Positions 1-9,049 of a DNA stretch of 64,000 bases are shown here, in pieces. Location: assembly GCF_000337135.1 (NCBI RefSeq), contig NZ_AOIN01000008.1, positions 223,989 to 287,988 on the forward strand, read 5' to 3'. The notes under the pieces were generated by a model, which saw only the letters and a program-made list of their open reading frames with translations, was not told the DNA's origin and searched no databases. The translations under genes and the position numbers were made by a program. Positions within the stretch are counted from its first letter, which is position 1. Every line of letters begins with the position of its first letter. The DNA comes from Natrialba chahannaoensis JCM 10990. GTDB taxonomy: Archaea; Halobacteriota; Halobacteria; Halobacteriales; Natrialbaceae.

Positions 1-117
1 ATCGAGGACGCGCTCGTCGTGGACGCGGTGGGAGACGGTTTGGACCATCCGCTCGCGAGCGGCCGCAAAGTCGCCGTCGTCCGGATCGTCGGTGTCGCGA
101 CCGAAGCGATCGAACAT
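1..117 (-). CDS. pcm: Protein-L-isoaspartate O-methyltransferase, N-terminal fragment
   Basis: Only the first 39 codons lie in the window; the gene runs off the left edge. The translation starts MFDRFGRDTDDP and continues ARERMVQTVSHRVHDERVLD, which matches the N-terminal helix of archaeal PCMT proteins (typically ARERMVxxxxxR, then VLEAM and VPRHxF). The family uses S-adenosylmethionine to methylate isoaspartyl residues in damaged cytoplasmic proteins. The downstream minus-strand partner in haloarchaeal genomes is often the zinc-ribbon protein found next to it here. The catalytic part is outside the window, so the call rests on the N-terminal motif and context. Confidence 0.65.
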   Translation of the reverse strand, partial: MFDRFGRDTDDPDDGDFAAARERMVQTVSHRVHDERVLD

Positions 118-258
118 AGGTATAGGTACCAATTAGCGTTCGGGAGGAAAGAGTATGTGGGGCGCACGTGCGCGCTGGTTCAGAGTGGGGCCGAGAGGGG
201 CCGAGAGGGACCGAGAGAGACAGGAGAGGCGAGAGAGGGCGAGAAAGGGACGCGACCA

Positions 259-912
259 TTACCAGGCCGACCACGCGCTCGACGTCTCGTCGTAGGCGTA
301 CACTCGCTTGACATCCTTTGCGGGTACCGTATCACCCTCCATATCGTATCGGTCCCGGTCGTAGCCCGTTACTGTCTTGCGGACCACGAAGGCATCGATT
401 TCGAACTCGTCGTCACCGAAGTCGTCGACTGCGCCAACCTCGAACTCGTAGTCGCCGGGGACGTGAACCGTGATGCTCCGACTGTCGTCTCGGGACCCGT
501 CCTGTGGGTGGATCGTAATATCGACGGAGACGTTGTCGACTTCGCGCGTCCAGACAGTCTCGATCTCGTCGGCTGGGGCACTCTCGACGCGGCGCTGGCC
601 ATCGAGTTCGAGGCTGGTCACGCGAACGGTCGAGAGGACCTCCTCGGTTTCGAGGAGGAACTCATCGCCGACCTCGATGGTCGCGCCTTCGGGTGTCGTC
701 ACGTTGGCGGTGAACGATTCGCCGTCCTGGGAGACGACGACATCGAGCGTTACCTCGCGCTCTCGTTCTGGCTGTACCTTGTGGACGTGGCTGCACTCGC
801 TGCAGCGCACAGTGAGGGAGCCGCCGCCCTCGGTGAGGACCTCGTGGACGGTTTCGAGGTCCGGCGAGCACGACGGACACGGCGTCGGAATCCGATCCGG
901 TATATCGTTCAT
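259..912 (-). CDS. HVO_0476 family zinc-ribbon protein
   Basis: A 217-residue acidic protein. The N-terminus carries two CxxC pairs (TPCPSCSP near residue 12 and VRCSECSH near residue 36), forming a four-cysteine zinc ribbon. The rest is predicted beta-rich and matches the haloarchaeal HVO_0476 family, whose biochemical role is unknown. It lies upstream of the pcm fragment on the same strand with about 140 bases between them, an arrangement I recall from other haloarchaea. It could bind nucleic acid or mediate protein contact through the ribbon, but nothing in the sequence decides this. Confidence 0.75.
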   Translation of the reverse strand: MNDIPDRIPTPCPSCSPDLETVHEVLTEGGGSLTVRCSECSHVHKVQPEREREVTLDVVVSQDGESFTANVTTPEGATIEVGDEFLLETEEVLSTVRVTSLELDGQRRVESAPADEIETVWTREVDNVSVDITIHPQDGSRDDSRSITVHVPGDYEFEVGAVDDFGDDEFEIDAFVVRKTVTGYDRDRYDMEGDTVPAKDVKRVYAYDETSSAWSAW

Positions 913-1058
913 AGCACGGCGTAGACGCTACGTGCCTAAAAGGCGATTGGACCTGTTTTGATGGAGCGATTCGACTGGTCGGTACTCGAAATCCTCATTC
1001 GAACGACGAACTCCCGAAGAGAACACACGGTAAGCAGAGCCTTGCTTGCGGCCGGGTC

Positions 1059-2021
1059 TTACTCGCTCTGTGGGAGGTCCACTTCCTCCCCGTCCACGTA
1101 CACCGTCGGCCCGCGAATAATGCCGTCGAGGTGGATGGGTGCCTCCACGTCGCCGCCGATTCCAGCGTCGTCACCGATTGCGATATGAACCGTCCCGCCG
1201 GCCTTCTCGTCCAGTAGGACTGAGCCGACGAGTTCCGTGACGGCGACGTTGGTTCCGATACCGAGCTCCGCGAGGTTACGCGCCGCGTCACCGACCTCTT
1301 CGGCCGCACTCTCGACCGTTTCGCGGATGTCGTCGTCCGAAATATCTGTGACGAGACCGTCCTCGACCTCGAAGGCGAGTGTCTGGTCGTCCTCGAGAAG
1401 CCCGTGGGGCATCATCGTGCCGTCGACGACGAACGTACCGCTCGCGCTTTCAGGGCTGACGAACACCTCGCCGGCAGGGAGGTTCGACATGACACCTGGC
1501 TCGTGGACGATACCGGTATCCGAGAGGAAATCGTGGCCGCCAACGTCGAACGTAATGTCAGTCCCCGCAGGCGCGGTCACGCGAATCTCGTCAGCGTCGT
1601 CGACCTGCTCGCGAACGTCGGCGCAGTGGTCCGCGATCAGTTCGTAATCCGCGTCGAGTCCGGTCGTGAAGACCTCCTGGGTGATTCCGGGCAGTGTCGC
1701 GACGCGTGCGCCGGCCTCGTTGGCCTCGGTTCGGGCGCGAGTGTGGCTCAGGCTCTTGGTCGTCGGCGCGAGCACCACGTCCGCGCCGGCCATCGCTGCT
1801 GCAACCGGGTCCGGTGGCTCGCTCCCGTGGGTCGTTCCCGGTGGGTACCGAACGATCACCGCATCGTCCGTAATCTCGCTCGCCACGTCGTAGAGCGCCT
1901 CCCCAATCGGCTCGCGCTTGTCGTCGGTGACGATCGCACAGGACTCGTTGGACTCGAGTGCAAGACACTGTGCGACTGCGGTTTCGGCTGGGTCTCGAAG
2001 TGTGGTGGGGGTGGTAGACAT
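1059..2021 (-). CDS. Aminopeptidase-like metalloprotein (M29 / NicX-like family)
   Basis: A 320-residue cytoplasmic protein resembling the haloarchaeal group annotated as leucyl aminopeptidase (M29-like) or 2,5-dihydroxypyridine dioxygenase-like. Visible features are a Rossmann-like N-terminal half (VVLAPTTKSLSHTRAR near residues 80-95) and a C-terminal half with the conserved LAELGIGTN and HIAIGDD segments plus HLDGIIRGPTVYVDG, typical of the metal-binding part. The start codon sits at the upstream edge of a region shared with the divergent gap gene. Peptidase versus ring-cleavage activity cannot be separated by eye, so the substrate is open. Confidence 0.65.
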   Translation of the reverse strand: MSTTPTTLRDPAETAVAQCLALESNESCAIVTDDKREPIGEALYDVASEITDDAVIVRYPPGTTHGSEPPDPVAAAMAGADVVLAPTTKSLSHTRARTEANEAGARVATLPGITQEVFTTGLDADYELIADHCADVREQVDDADEIRVTAPAGTDITFDVGGHDFLSDTGIVHEPGVMSNLPAGEVFVSPESASGTFVVDGTMMPHGLLEDDQTLAFEVEDGLVTDISDDDIRETVESAAEEVGDAARNLAELGIGTNVAVTELVGSVLLDEKAGGTVHIAIGDDAGIGGDVEAPIHLDGIIRGPTVYVDGEEVDLPQSE

Positions 2022-2217
2022 ACCTCAGGGTGTGTGCGGGGAGTGAATATGTCTTCCCCTCTGTGAGTCTCGCGGTGTTAGGAGACGAGCCGACGTTCGA
2101 GACACGGGTTGCAGAGTGAACAGGAAACCGTACTGAGAAACTCTGTGGCGAGTAAAAATCCCGCGAGAAGCCTCGAAACGGTTATCCGCCTCGGTAGTGG
2201 ACTGCCGGATACACACA

Positions 2218-3231
2218 ATGATCCAGGTCGCGATCAACGGCTACGGTACCATCGGCAAACGCGTCGCAGACGCCGTCCGAGCCCAGCCCGACATGGAAGT
2301 CCTCGGCGTCGCGAAGACGCGACCGAACTTCGAAGCCGAGACCGCTATCGACAAGGGATTCCCGCTCTACGCCGCCATCGAGGAGCGCGAGCATCTGTTC
2401 GAGGAAGCCGGACTCGACATCGCCGGCTCCGTCGACGAACTCGTCGCCGACGCGGATGTCGTCGTCGACGCCACACCCTCCGGCATCGGCGCGGAGAACA
2501 AGTCACTGTATGAGGAGTACGAGACTCCTGCCCTCTACCAGGGCGGCGAAGACGCCGATCTGGTCGGCGTGAGCTTCAACGCGCGCTCGAACTTCGAGGA
2601 CGCCGCCGAGGCAGATCACGTCCGCGTCGTCTCCTGTAACACGACCGGTCTCTCCCGCGTCATCGCACCGCTTCGGGAAGAGTACGGCGTCGAGAAGGTC
2701 CGCGCTACGCTCGTCCGCCGCGGCGGCGACCCCGGCCAGACCTCCCGCGGCCCGATCAACGACATCCTCCCGAACCCGGTGACGATTCCGTCCCACCACG
2801 GCCCCGACGTAGAGACCATCTTCGACGATCTCGACATCGACACGCTCGGGATGAAGGTCCCGGCGACGCTGATGCACATGCACAGTCTCAACGTCACACT
2901 CGAGGAGGAGGTCGACGCAGCCGACGTTCGCGAGCTGTTCGCAGACGAGTCGCGGCTGTTCCTGATCCCCGAACACATGGCTATCGACGGCAGTGGGAAG
3001 CTAAAGGAGTACGCGCTCGACGCGGGCCGGCCACGCGGCGACGTCTGGGAGAACGCCATCTGGGAAGAGTCCATCTCAACCGTGGGTCGCGACCTCTATC
3101 TCTTTCAGGGGATTCACCAGGAAAGCGACGTTGTGCCGGAGAACATCGACGCGATTCGTGCAGTGCTCGGTGCGGCCGACGCCGAGGAGAGTATCGAGAC
3201 GACTGACGAGACGCTCGGCATCGGGCTCTGA
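2218..3231 (+). CDS. gap: Type II glyceraldehyde-3-phosphate dehydrogenase
   Basis: A 337-residue archaeal (type II) phosphorylating GAPDH converting glyceraldehyde 3-phosphate, phosphate and NAD(P)+ to 1,3-bisphosphoglycerate. It begins [20 protein letters not shown], the nucleotide-binding glycine motif. The catalytic cysteine is C140 in [12 protein letters not shown], the usual position for archaeal enzymes. An upstream in-frame ATG would add seven residues before the Rossmann strand, so the ATG at 2218 was chosen. Haloarchaea usually also have a type I GAPDH, with type II thought to serve gluconeogenesis. Direction is inferred, not visible here. Confidence 0.93.
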   Translation: MIQVAINGYGTIGKRVADAVRAQPDMEVLGVAKTRPNFEAETAIDKGFPLYAAIEEREHLFEEAGLDIAGSVDELVADADVVVDATPSGIGAENKSLYEEYETPALYQGGEDADLVGVSFNARSNFEDAAEADHVRVVSCNTTGLSRVIAPLREEYGVEKVRATLVRRGGDPGQTSRGPINDILPNPVTIPSHHGPDVETIFDDLDIDTLGMKVPATLMHMHSLNVTLEEEVDAADVRELFADESRLFLIPEHMAIDGSGKLKEYALDAGRPRGDVWENAIWEESISTVGRDLYLFQGIHQESDVVPENIDAIRAVLGAADAEESIETTDETLGIGL

Positions 3232-3394
3232 ACCGTCGGTCGCGCGGTGCTCCCACAGCACACAACCACGAGAACACAAGAGCCGAACCGTTTCGGACCG
3301 CAACAGCCGATTCGGCGCTCGAGACACCTCTCGAGTCACCGAAACAACTAGTTCCGACAGAAAGTTTTTCCCCCGTGGGCCACTACTGGCGTCT

Positions 3395-3796
3395 ATGCGA
3401 AGAGACGACCGCGACGAGCCCTTCGATGACCTCTTTCGCGAGATTGAGCGGATGATGAACGAGATGATGAACGGTGCCGACGCGAATGTAAACTTCAACT
3501 CTGCTCGAAACGTCGACACCGGATTTGGCATGGATACGCACGTCGATATTCACGAAACTGACGATGAACTGCGCGTCGTTGCGGATCTTCCCGGCGTCGA
3601 AAAGGAAAACATCGACCTCGAGTGTGACGGCGAGACGTTGACCATCTCGGCGGGTAGCGATCACCGCCAGTACGACGAGCGCATTACGCTCCCACAGCGG
3701 GTCAACGAACACACGGCCTCTGCAACCTACAACAACGGGGTGCTCGAGGTCGTCTTCGATTCGGCCGAACAGTCCTCGGGAATCAGTCTCGAGTAA
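3395..3796 (+). CDS. Hsp20 / small heat shock protein
   Basis: A 133-residue small heat shock protein, an ATP-independent holdase that binds unfolding proteins. The N-terminus is acidic and methionine-rich (EIERMMNEMMNGAD). The alpha-crystallin core begins near residue 45 (DTHVDIHETDDELRVVADLPGV) and includes the conserved DLPGVEKENIDLEC strand and the NGVLEVVF motif near the end. The ATG at 3395 follows a T-rich tract. The frame stays open far upstream, but that extension has no Hsp20 similarity and the length from 3395 fits the family. Confidence 0.9.
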   Translation: MRRDDRDEPFDDLFREIERMMNEMMNGADANVNFNSARNVDTGFGMDTHVDIHETDDELRVVADLPGVEKENIDLECDGETLTISAGSDHRQYDERITLPQRVNEHTASATYNNGVLEVVFDSAEQSSGISLE

Positions 3797-3889
3797 GCCG
3801 ACTCGCGGTCCAGAAGTCGTCCGGTTTCGGTCTCCGATCGCGCTTGTTCTGCGTCTGGGCCAGCTACCAACTCACCACACGCCACCGGC

Positions 3890-4765
3890 TCACAGCCCCT
3901 GCGCTGCAGTCTCACGAATCGCAGCCGCCAGTCGATCGTAAAATGCCGGTTCGTACTTCGTCTCCGCGTCGATCGTCGGTCGTGCGTTCGTCTCGTTGAT
4001 CACCACCCGCTCGTCCGTCACGAGCAGATCGACGCCGACAAAGGGAATCTCGAGTTCCCGCGCCGCAGCCTCGGCAACCTCACGCCACTCTGTCGGCAAC
4101 TCAACCCCCGTCGCCTCCGCACCCCGATGGACGTTGTGCTTCCACTGTCCCTCCCGACCCGCGTCGTCCGGCAGCCGCCGCTCGACCGCGCCAGCGTACT
4201 CGGACTCAAGTACCATCACGCGATAGTCGGTCGCGTCGGGGAGGTACTCCTGGACGAGAAACGAGCGGTCGCCGGTCGCCCGGTAGTCATGGACCAGCGA
4301 AAGGTAGTCACAGATTCCCAGAAACGAATCCAAGTCGTATGCCTTCGCGACGCCGACGCCGCGCGTGGTCGAGTTCGGTTTGACGACGACGGGGGGATCG
4401 AACTGGGCGAAGACAGCGGCCAGTTCGTCCTCGTCGATATCGTTCGAGACGTAGACCGACTTCGGAACGGGGAGGTCAGCGCGGTTGAGTCGCGCGATGA
4501 CCTCGGCTTTGTTTCGCGAAGTCAGCACCGCCTCGCGGTCGTTGAGCCACGGAATTTCGAGTAAGGCATCCGCGACGCCGCCCTCCATCAGCCGGCCGGG
4601 GTAGACGAAGCCGACATCGTACTTGTCGGGCTCCCACGGCGGATCGGTCAGGTCCACCACGCGCTCGCTCGCGGGCACGTGATGGGCTCGAACGTCGCGT
4701 TCTGCGAGCGGGTCGCACATTCGCCGGAACGTCTGCTTCGCGTTGGCGACCGCGAGCTCAATCAT
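3890..4765 (-). CDS. RimK-like ATP-grasp protein
   Basis: A 291-residue ATP-grasp protein of the RimK/glutathione synthetase-like group, which forms amide bonds through an acyl-phosphate intermediate. The start MIELAVANAKQTFRRM matches haloarchaeal homologues. Visible motifs are the ATP-binding lysine and glycine loop (VVKPNSTTRGVGVAKA near residue 135), the VQEYLP strand and the metal-binding C-terminal motif INETNARPTIDAE. An upstream ATG would add nine residues with no conserved content. The amino-acid or cofactor substrate is unknown, and no neighbouring gene suggests coenzyme F420 or lysine biosynthesis. Confidence 0.8.
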   Translation of the reverse strand: MIELAVANAKQTFRRMCDPLAERDVRAHHVPASERVVDLTDPPWEPDKYDVGFVYPGRLMEGGVADALLEIPWLNDREAVLTSRNKAEVIARLNRADLPVPKSVYVSNDIDEDELAAVFAQFDPPVVVKPNSTTRGVGVAKAYDLDSFLGICDYLSLVHDYRATGDRSFLVQEYLPDATDYRVMVLESEYAGAVERRLPDDAGREGQWKHNVHRGAEATGVELPTEWREVAEAAARELEIPFVGVDLLVTDERVVINETNARPTIDAETKYEPAFYDRLAAAIRETAAQGL

Positions 4766-4814
4766 ACACCGACTTCGGGAGTAGAGAGACAAAAAAGTAG
4801 CTCGACACCGAAGT

Positions 4815-4898
4815 TATAGTAACAACTGAAACTGTTTACACGCCAATCGCACGACAACTGTGCAATTGGGTGTGCACTGACTTTCAGTGGCTACTATA
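4815..4898. repeat. Structured dispersed repeat, copy 1 (about 84 bp)
   Basis: An imperfect palindrome whose ends are exact inverse copies (TATAGTA at 4815 and TACTATA ending at 4898). The inner arms are ACTGAAA / TTTCAGT and GCAC / GTGC. It shares its arm sequences and architecture with 18039-18118. The right part overlaps the 3' end of the lipoprotein gene and supplies its stop codon. It looks like a member of a haloarchaeal intergenic repeat family, but no transposase or target duplication is visible. Confidence 0.7.
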
Positions 4899-5603
4899 CT
4901 CGTCGGCCTCCTCCGCATGAGTCGCCTCCGCGCGCACGTCGTAAGACTCCCGCCCCCGCAAAAACGCCCCCTCGAACGAGACCGTCTCGGTTTCCTCTGT
5001 AGCTAACTCGAGTTCCTGCTGGTCGTCGATATGGCCGCGAACCTGTCCGCCACTCGGTGTGGTGAGCGTGACGTCGATGGGGCCAGCCTCGCCGTCGTTT
5101 CGGACATCTGCCTCGATGGCTCCGATCTGGGCCTCGAGGTAATAGGCGTCGTATCCGCCGAGGTCGACATCGGTATCGTCGAAGACGATTTCGCGCCGTT
5201 CGCCCGCTTCGAAGTGAGCAGTGGTCGCGCGAGCGGGCGCGGCGGCCGTGAGGACGGAGTCGCTGTCGTCGGACGCCTCAAGGAGATACAGCAAAATCGT
5301 GGCCTCGCCGGGATCACCGTTGTTTTCGAACGTGCCGGTGAGTTCGAGAGTAGAAGCAGAGTCGGGATCGGACGCAGAACCGGAACTGGAATTAGAACTA
5401 GAACTGGCGTCCGCATCGATTGACTCGATGGGCGGCATACCGTCGCGGTCGACGTGCGCGACTGCTGGAATCCGAACGGCTTCGACGACTGGTTCCGGCA
5501 GTTCGTCGTCCTCGTCCGCCGACTCGGTCGAAACGGAGACACAACCGGCGACCGAGATCGGAAGGAGACCGCCAGCAGTGGCGAAGACCTGTCGACGTTC
5601 CAT
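4884..5603 (-). CDS. Secreted lipoprotein, function unknown
   Basis: A 239-residue exported protein. The N-terminus MERRQVFATAGGLLPISVAGC has an RR pair, a short hydrophobic stretch and a lipobox (VAGC), so it is a likely Tat-exported lipoprotein anchored at the membrane. A Ser/Asp/Asn low-complexity stretch at about residues 65-85 is encoded by a hexanucleotide repeat. The remaining domain is predicted beta-rich (LTGTFENNGDPGEATI), like FxLYD or CARDB-type folds. The last residues (YSSH) and the stop codon come from the structured repeat at 4815-4898, so the original C-terminus may have been replaced. Confidence 0.75.
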   Translation of the reverse strand: MERRQVFATAGGLLPISVAGCVSVSTESADEDDELPEPVVEAVRIPAVAHVDRDGMPPIESIDADASSSSNSSSGSASDPDSASTLELTGTFENNGDPGEATILLYLLEASDDSDSVLTAAAPARATTAHFEAGERREIVFDDTDVDLGGYDAYYLEAQIGAIEADVRNDGEAGPIDVTLTTPSGGQVRGHIDDQQELELATEETETVSFEGAFLRGRESYDVRAEATHAEEADEYSSH

Positions 5604-5839
5604 ACGCCGTTAGCCACAGCGTGCCCTCGTTATTCTTTCGCCTCGGTTGCTGTCGAATCAACGGGTGGGTGCGTAATCTGGGACAGTCGGACCGTAATCA
5701 GCAGCCTGCTCGAACGGCTACAAAGGGTGCCACTGGAAAGTAACAGCTGTTTGTCCGGTTGATGTCGGAAGACGCCGCGCTATCTGGGAGCGGTGCTACA
5801 GTAGCACGAGAGACTGCAAGGGAAAAGGTGGGTCTCAGT

Positions 5840-6370
5840 CTACGCGATGAGCTTCTCTTCGCCCTTCTCCACGACGATACGACACGGCGGCGTGATCTTG
5901 TTGTAGGAGCGACGGAGCGCCTCCTTGGCGAACTCAGCGTCGTCGACGTCACACCAGATCGTGAAGATACGCTCGCCGGCGTCGATGCGGGCTGCAGTGC
6001 CGACGATCTTCCCGAACGCCTGGCGCATCCCGTCGGAAACACGGTCTGCACCTGCGCCGGTTGCCTGCTTGTTCTCCCGGATGACGTGGTGGGGGAACTT
6101 GCGCAGGATCATCTTGTACTGGTGCTCGCCAGCGTTTTTCAGCATGTGGCGGTTGGCCGAGAGGCGGGAGGCCTCGAGGCTGCCGTGGCGGATCTGGACC
6201 TCTTCTTCGGTGACGAGGCTGATCTGGACCGGGTAGTCCTCGGGGTCTGCCTGCAGGTCGCCCATCTGGTGCTGTGCAATCTTCGAGCCGGGAATGCCAG
6301 TAATGTACTCGCGTCGCGTGTATGCTGGCTTGCTAATTTCCCGGTACATTGAGGCGGGTTTGTCGGACAT
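5840..6370 (-). CDS. rpl10e: Ribosomal protein L10e (uL16)
   Basis: A 176-residue large-subunit ribosomal protein, the archaeal counterpart of bacterial L16, located near the tRNA-binding face of 23S rRNA. The start [31 protein letters not shown] is diagnostic. Internal [12 protein letters not shown] and the acidic VEKGEEKL tail fit haloarchaeal homologues in sequence and length. A TATA-like element on the minus strand (GCTTTATCC near 6407-6415) lies about 40 bases upstream. It is transcribed away from the divergent protease gene. Confidence 0.96.
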   Translation of the reverse strand: MSDKPASMYREISKPAYTRREYITGIPGSKIAQHQMGDLQADPEDYPVQISLVTEEEVQIRHGSLEASRLSANRHMLKNAGEHQYKMILRKFPHHVIRENKQATGAGADRVSDGMRQAFGKIVGTAARIDAGERIFTIWCDVDDAEFAKEALRRSYNKITPPCRIVVEKGEEKLIA

Positions 6371-6575
6371 GGTTGTGGTTACTTACGAAAAGGCAGGCCT
6401 ACCGTCCGGATAAAGCCTTCGAAGCGCGCGCTGGAAACGGCCCCACGATACCGGTTCGTACCCGTTCTTCGCTTGTTAGTGTGTCGCAAGAAAAAGAGGT
6501 GGAAGTGTGAAACAGGTGGCCAATACAGGATTGAGAACCGGCCGAGCGAGCGAAGCAAACCCGCTTATTGCGGCG

Positions 6576-6590
6576 GGGTACTTAAGTTTC
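6576..6590 (+). promoter_or_regulatory. TATA box for the site-2 protease gene
   Basis: The AT-rich element TACTTAAGTTT lies about 25-32 bases before the ATG at 6611, the spacing expected for a leaderless archaeal transcript. It follows a GC-rich stretch. Confidence 0.5.
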
Positions 6591-6610
6591 TACCACAGGT
6601 AGCATAACGC

Positions 6611-7858
6611 ATGATGAAGAGTTTCCGGATCGGAACCCTCTTCGGAATTCCGATTAAACTCGATATCACGTTCTTGCTGGTGCTCCCGTTCTTTGCGTAT
6701 ATTATCGGGTTCCAGATCGGTACCGTAGCGGAACTCCTCAACGCATTTATGGGAGCCAACATCGACATCGAGTACGTCTCAGCCGGGTGGAATCCCTGGA
6801 TCTTCGGGCTCGCGGCCGCGCTCGGACTCTTCGTCGGTGTCATCTTTCACGAACTCGGCCACTCGCTGACCGCCCAGCGATACGGCTTCCCGATCGAGTC
6901 GATTACGCTCTGGCTGTTCGGCGGCGTCGCCGCGTTCTCTGAAATGCCCGAAGACTGGCGACAGGAATTCGCAATTGCCATTGCCGGTCCCATCGTCTCC
7001 GTGCTCGTCGGTATCGCCTCGTACGGTCTCTTCTACGTCACTCCGGCGAGCATGGACGGCACGCAGTTTGTGCTTGCATACCTCGCAATCCTGAACATCG
7101 CCCTCGCCGGGTTCAACATGCTCCCCGCGTTCCCGATGGACGGTGGTCGCGTCCTACGAGCCTTTCTCGCCCGGTCGAAACCGTACGCACAGGCGACCCA
7201 GCAGGCCGCAGGTATCGGCAAGCTCTTTGCAGTCCTCATGGGTCTGTTCGCCCTCATCCCGCCAATTAACATCATCCTGCTCGGCGTCGCCTTCTTCGTC
7301 TACATCGCCGCCTCGAGCGAGGCCCAGCAGGTGACGATGAAAGCGGCGTTCCAGGACGTGACCGTCTCGGATATCATGACCCCCGCAAACGACCTCCATA
7401 CGGTCGCTCCCGACGCCTCCGTCGCACAACTGATCCAGCGGATGTTCAGCGAGCGCCACACGGGCTATCCGGTCGTCGAACCCAACGGTGCCGGCGGCGG
7501 TCGGCTGGTCGGACTCGTGACGCTCTCGGACGCCCGCGAGATCCAACCCGTCGAACGCGACGCCTACATGGTCGAAGAGATTATGACGACGGATCTGAAG
7601 ACCATCTCCGCAGAGTCAGACGCGATGACCGCGATCGAACAGATGCGCGAGAATAACATCGGCCGGCTGCTCGTCGTCGAACGAAACGGTCACAATGCCA
7701 TCTCCGGCCAAGAGACTGACGTACCGCCGGGAAGCGAACCGCAGGCAGGCGACGATCTCGTCGGCCTCATCTCGCGCTCCGATATCATGACCGCCTTCGA
7801 TATTGTCCAGAAAAGCGGGTCAGTCGGCCTTGCGGCACAGACCCAGCGCGCGGACTGA
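6611..7858 (+). CDS. Site-2 protease (M50) with CBS domain pair
   Basis: A 415-residue intramembrane zinc metalloprotease of the SREBP-S2P / SpoIVFB type, which cleaves transmembrane substrates. The zinc motif HELGH is at residues 80-84, and the second motif NMLPAFPMDGGR supplies D177. Several membrane helices surround these motifs. A C-terminal cytoplasmic pair of CBS domains (about residues 250-400, starting VSDIMTPANDLHTV and MVEEIMTTDLKTI) probably binds adenine nucleotides to gate activity. The first two codons are both ATG, so the start could be 6611 or 6614. The substrate is unknown. Confidence 0.9.
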   Translation: MMKSFRIGTLFGIPIKLDITFLLVLPFFAYIIGFQIGTVAELLNAFMGANIDIEYVSAGWNPWIFGLAAALGLFVGVIFHELGHSLTAQRYGFPIESITLWLFGGVAAFSEMPEDWRQEFAIAIAGPIVSVLVGIASYGLFYVTPASMDGTQFVLAYLAILNIALAGFNMLPAFPMDGGRVLRAFLARSKPYAQATQQAAGIGKLFAVLMGLFALIPPINIILLGVAFFVYIAASSEAQQVTMKAAFQDVTVSDIMTPANDLHTVAPDASVAQLIQRMFSERHTGYPVVEPNGAGGGRLVGLVTLSDAREIQPVERDAYMVEEIMTTDLKTISAESDAMTAIEQMRENNIGRLLVVERNGHNAISGQETDVPPGSEPQAGDDLVGLISRSDIMTAFDIVQKSGSVGLAAQTQRAD

Positions 7859-7963
7859 AAGTGACAACCGATGACCGTACAGATGCCGCCATAGCCGCCG
7901 AAACACGCGTCTCGTGTGCCGAGACCAACATTCTTAACCGCGGCGGTAGCCGAGAGTGCGCCG

Positions 7964-9049
7964 ATGCCACCGGCCATCGAGACCGTCGATCTCGTGAAGG
8001 ATTACGGGGAGTTGCGCGCGTTGAACGAGCTGTCGCTCACCGTCGAGGAGGGTGAGTTCTTCGGCCTCCTCGGTCCCAACGGAGCGGGAAAGACGACGTT
8101 CATCAACACGCTCGTCGGTCTCGTCCGCAAATCGGGCGGCAAAGCGCAGGTCTTCGGCTACGACGTCGAGGCTGACTACCAGCAGGCTCGCAACGCGATC
8201 GGACTCGCACCGCAGGAGTTCAACGTCGATCGGTTCTTCCCGATCCGGGAAGTCCTGATGCACAAGGCCGGCTACCACGGAATTCCCGAAGACGAAGCCG
8301 GCGAGCGCGCCGACGAGGTACTCAAGCGCGTCGGCATCTACGACAAGCGCAACGAGCGCTTCGACTGGCTCTCCGGCGGGATGAAACGCCGCCTGCTCCT
8401 CGCGCGGGCGCTCGTTACTGACCCCGACTTGCTGATCCTCGACGAGCCAACCGCGGGCGTAGACGTCCAACTGCGCCACGACCTCTGGGACCTCGTCACC
8501 GAACTCAACGAGGAAGGGACGACCATCCTCCTGACGACCCACTACATCGAGGAGGCCGAACGCCTCTGTGACCGCGTCGCCATCATGAACGAAGGCCACA
8601 AGGTCACCGTAGCAACCCCGGACGACCTCAAACGCCGCGGCACGGACACGATCGAGATTCGACTCGAGTCCACCTCACCCGCTGCCACGACCATCGAGTC
8701 CGCGCTCGGCGAGTACGCCCACGAGGTGTCGACGAGCGGCGACCAACTCGAGATACGTGTCGACGATGGCGGGTCGACCGTGCCGCAGGTGTTGCACGAT
8801 CTGGAGGCGGCAGGCCACGAGATTGCGGACCTCGAGATTTCGCGGACGTCACTCGAGGAGATCTTCGTGGATCTGACGCGCCAGGAGGATCGGTCGGTGA
8901 CGCGGTCGTCTGCGTCGAGCGCAAGTGGGAGTGGGGGACCTGATGGTGATGATGTTGCTAGTGAGGCTGCGCACGGACAGACACAAGAACAAGAGCGAGA
9001 GCACGAACACGAGCATGAGCAAGAGCGCGAACAGGAGGGGGTCGCCTGA
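7964..9049 (+). CDS. ABC-2 type exporter ATP-binding protein
   Basis: A 361-residue ATPase of the DrrA/NatA/CcmA group. Walker A (GPNGAGKTT) begins at residue 37, followed by the signature LSGGMKRRL, Walker B LLILDEPTAGVD and the switch histidine in LLTTHYIEE. The C-terminal regulatory domain ends in a Glu/Gln/His/Arg tail (residues about 340-358) encoded by a hexanucleotide microsatellite. The ATG at 7964 begins MPPAIETVDLVKDYG; an upstream in-frame ATG lacks similarity. The stop overlaps the start of the permease gene (TGATG), so the two are translationally coupled. Confidence 0.92.
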   Translation: MPPAIETVDLVKDYGELRALNELSLTVEEGEFFGLLGPNGAGKTTFINTLVGLVRKSGGKAQVFGYDVEADYQQARNAIGLAPQEFNVDRFFPIREVLMHKAGYHGIPEDEAGERADEVLKRVGIYDKRNERFDWLSGGMKRRLLLARALVTDPDLLILDEPTAGVDVQLRHDLWDLVTELNEEGTTILLTTHYIEEAERLCDRVAIMNEGHKVTVATPDDLKRRGTDTIEIRLESTSPAATTIESALGEYAHEVSTSGDQLEIRVDDGGSTVPQVLHDLEAAGHEIADLEISRTSLEEIFVDLTRQEDRSVTRSSASSASGSGGPDGDDVASEAAHGQTQEQEREHEHEHEQEREQEGVA

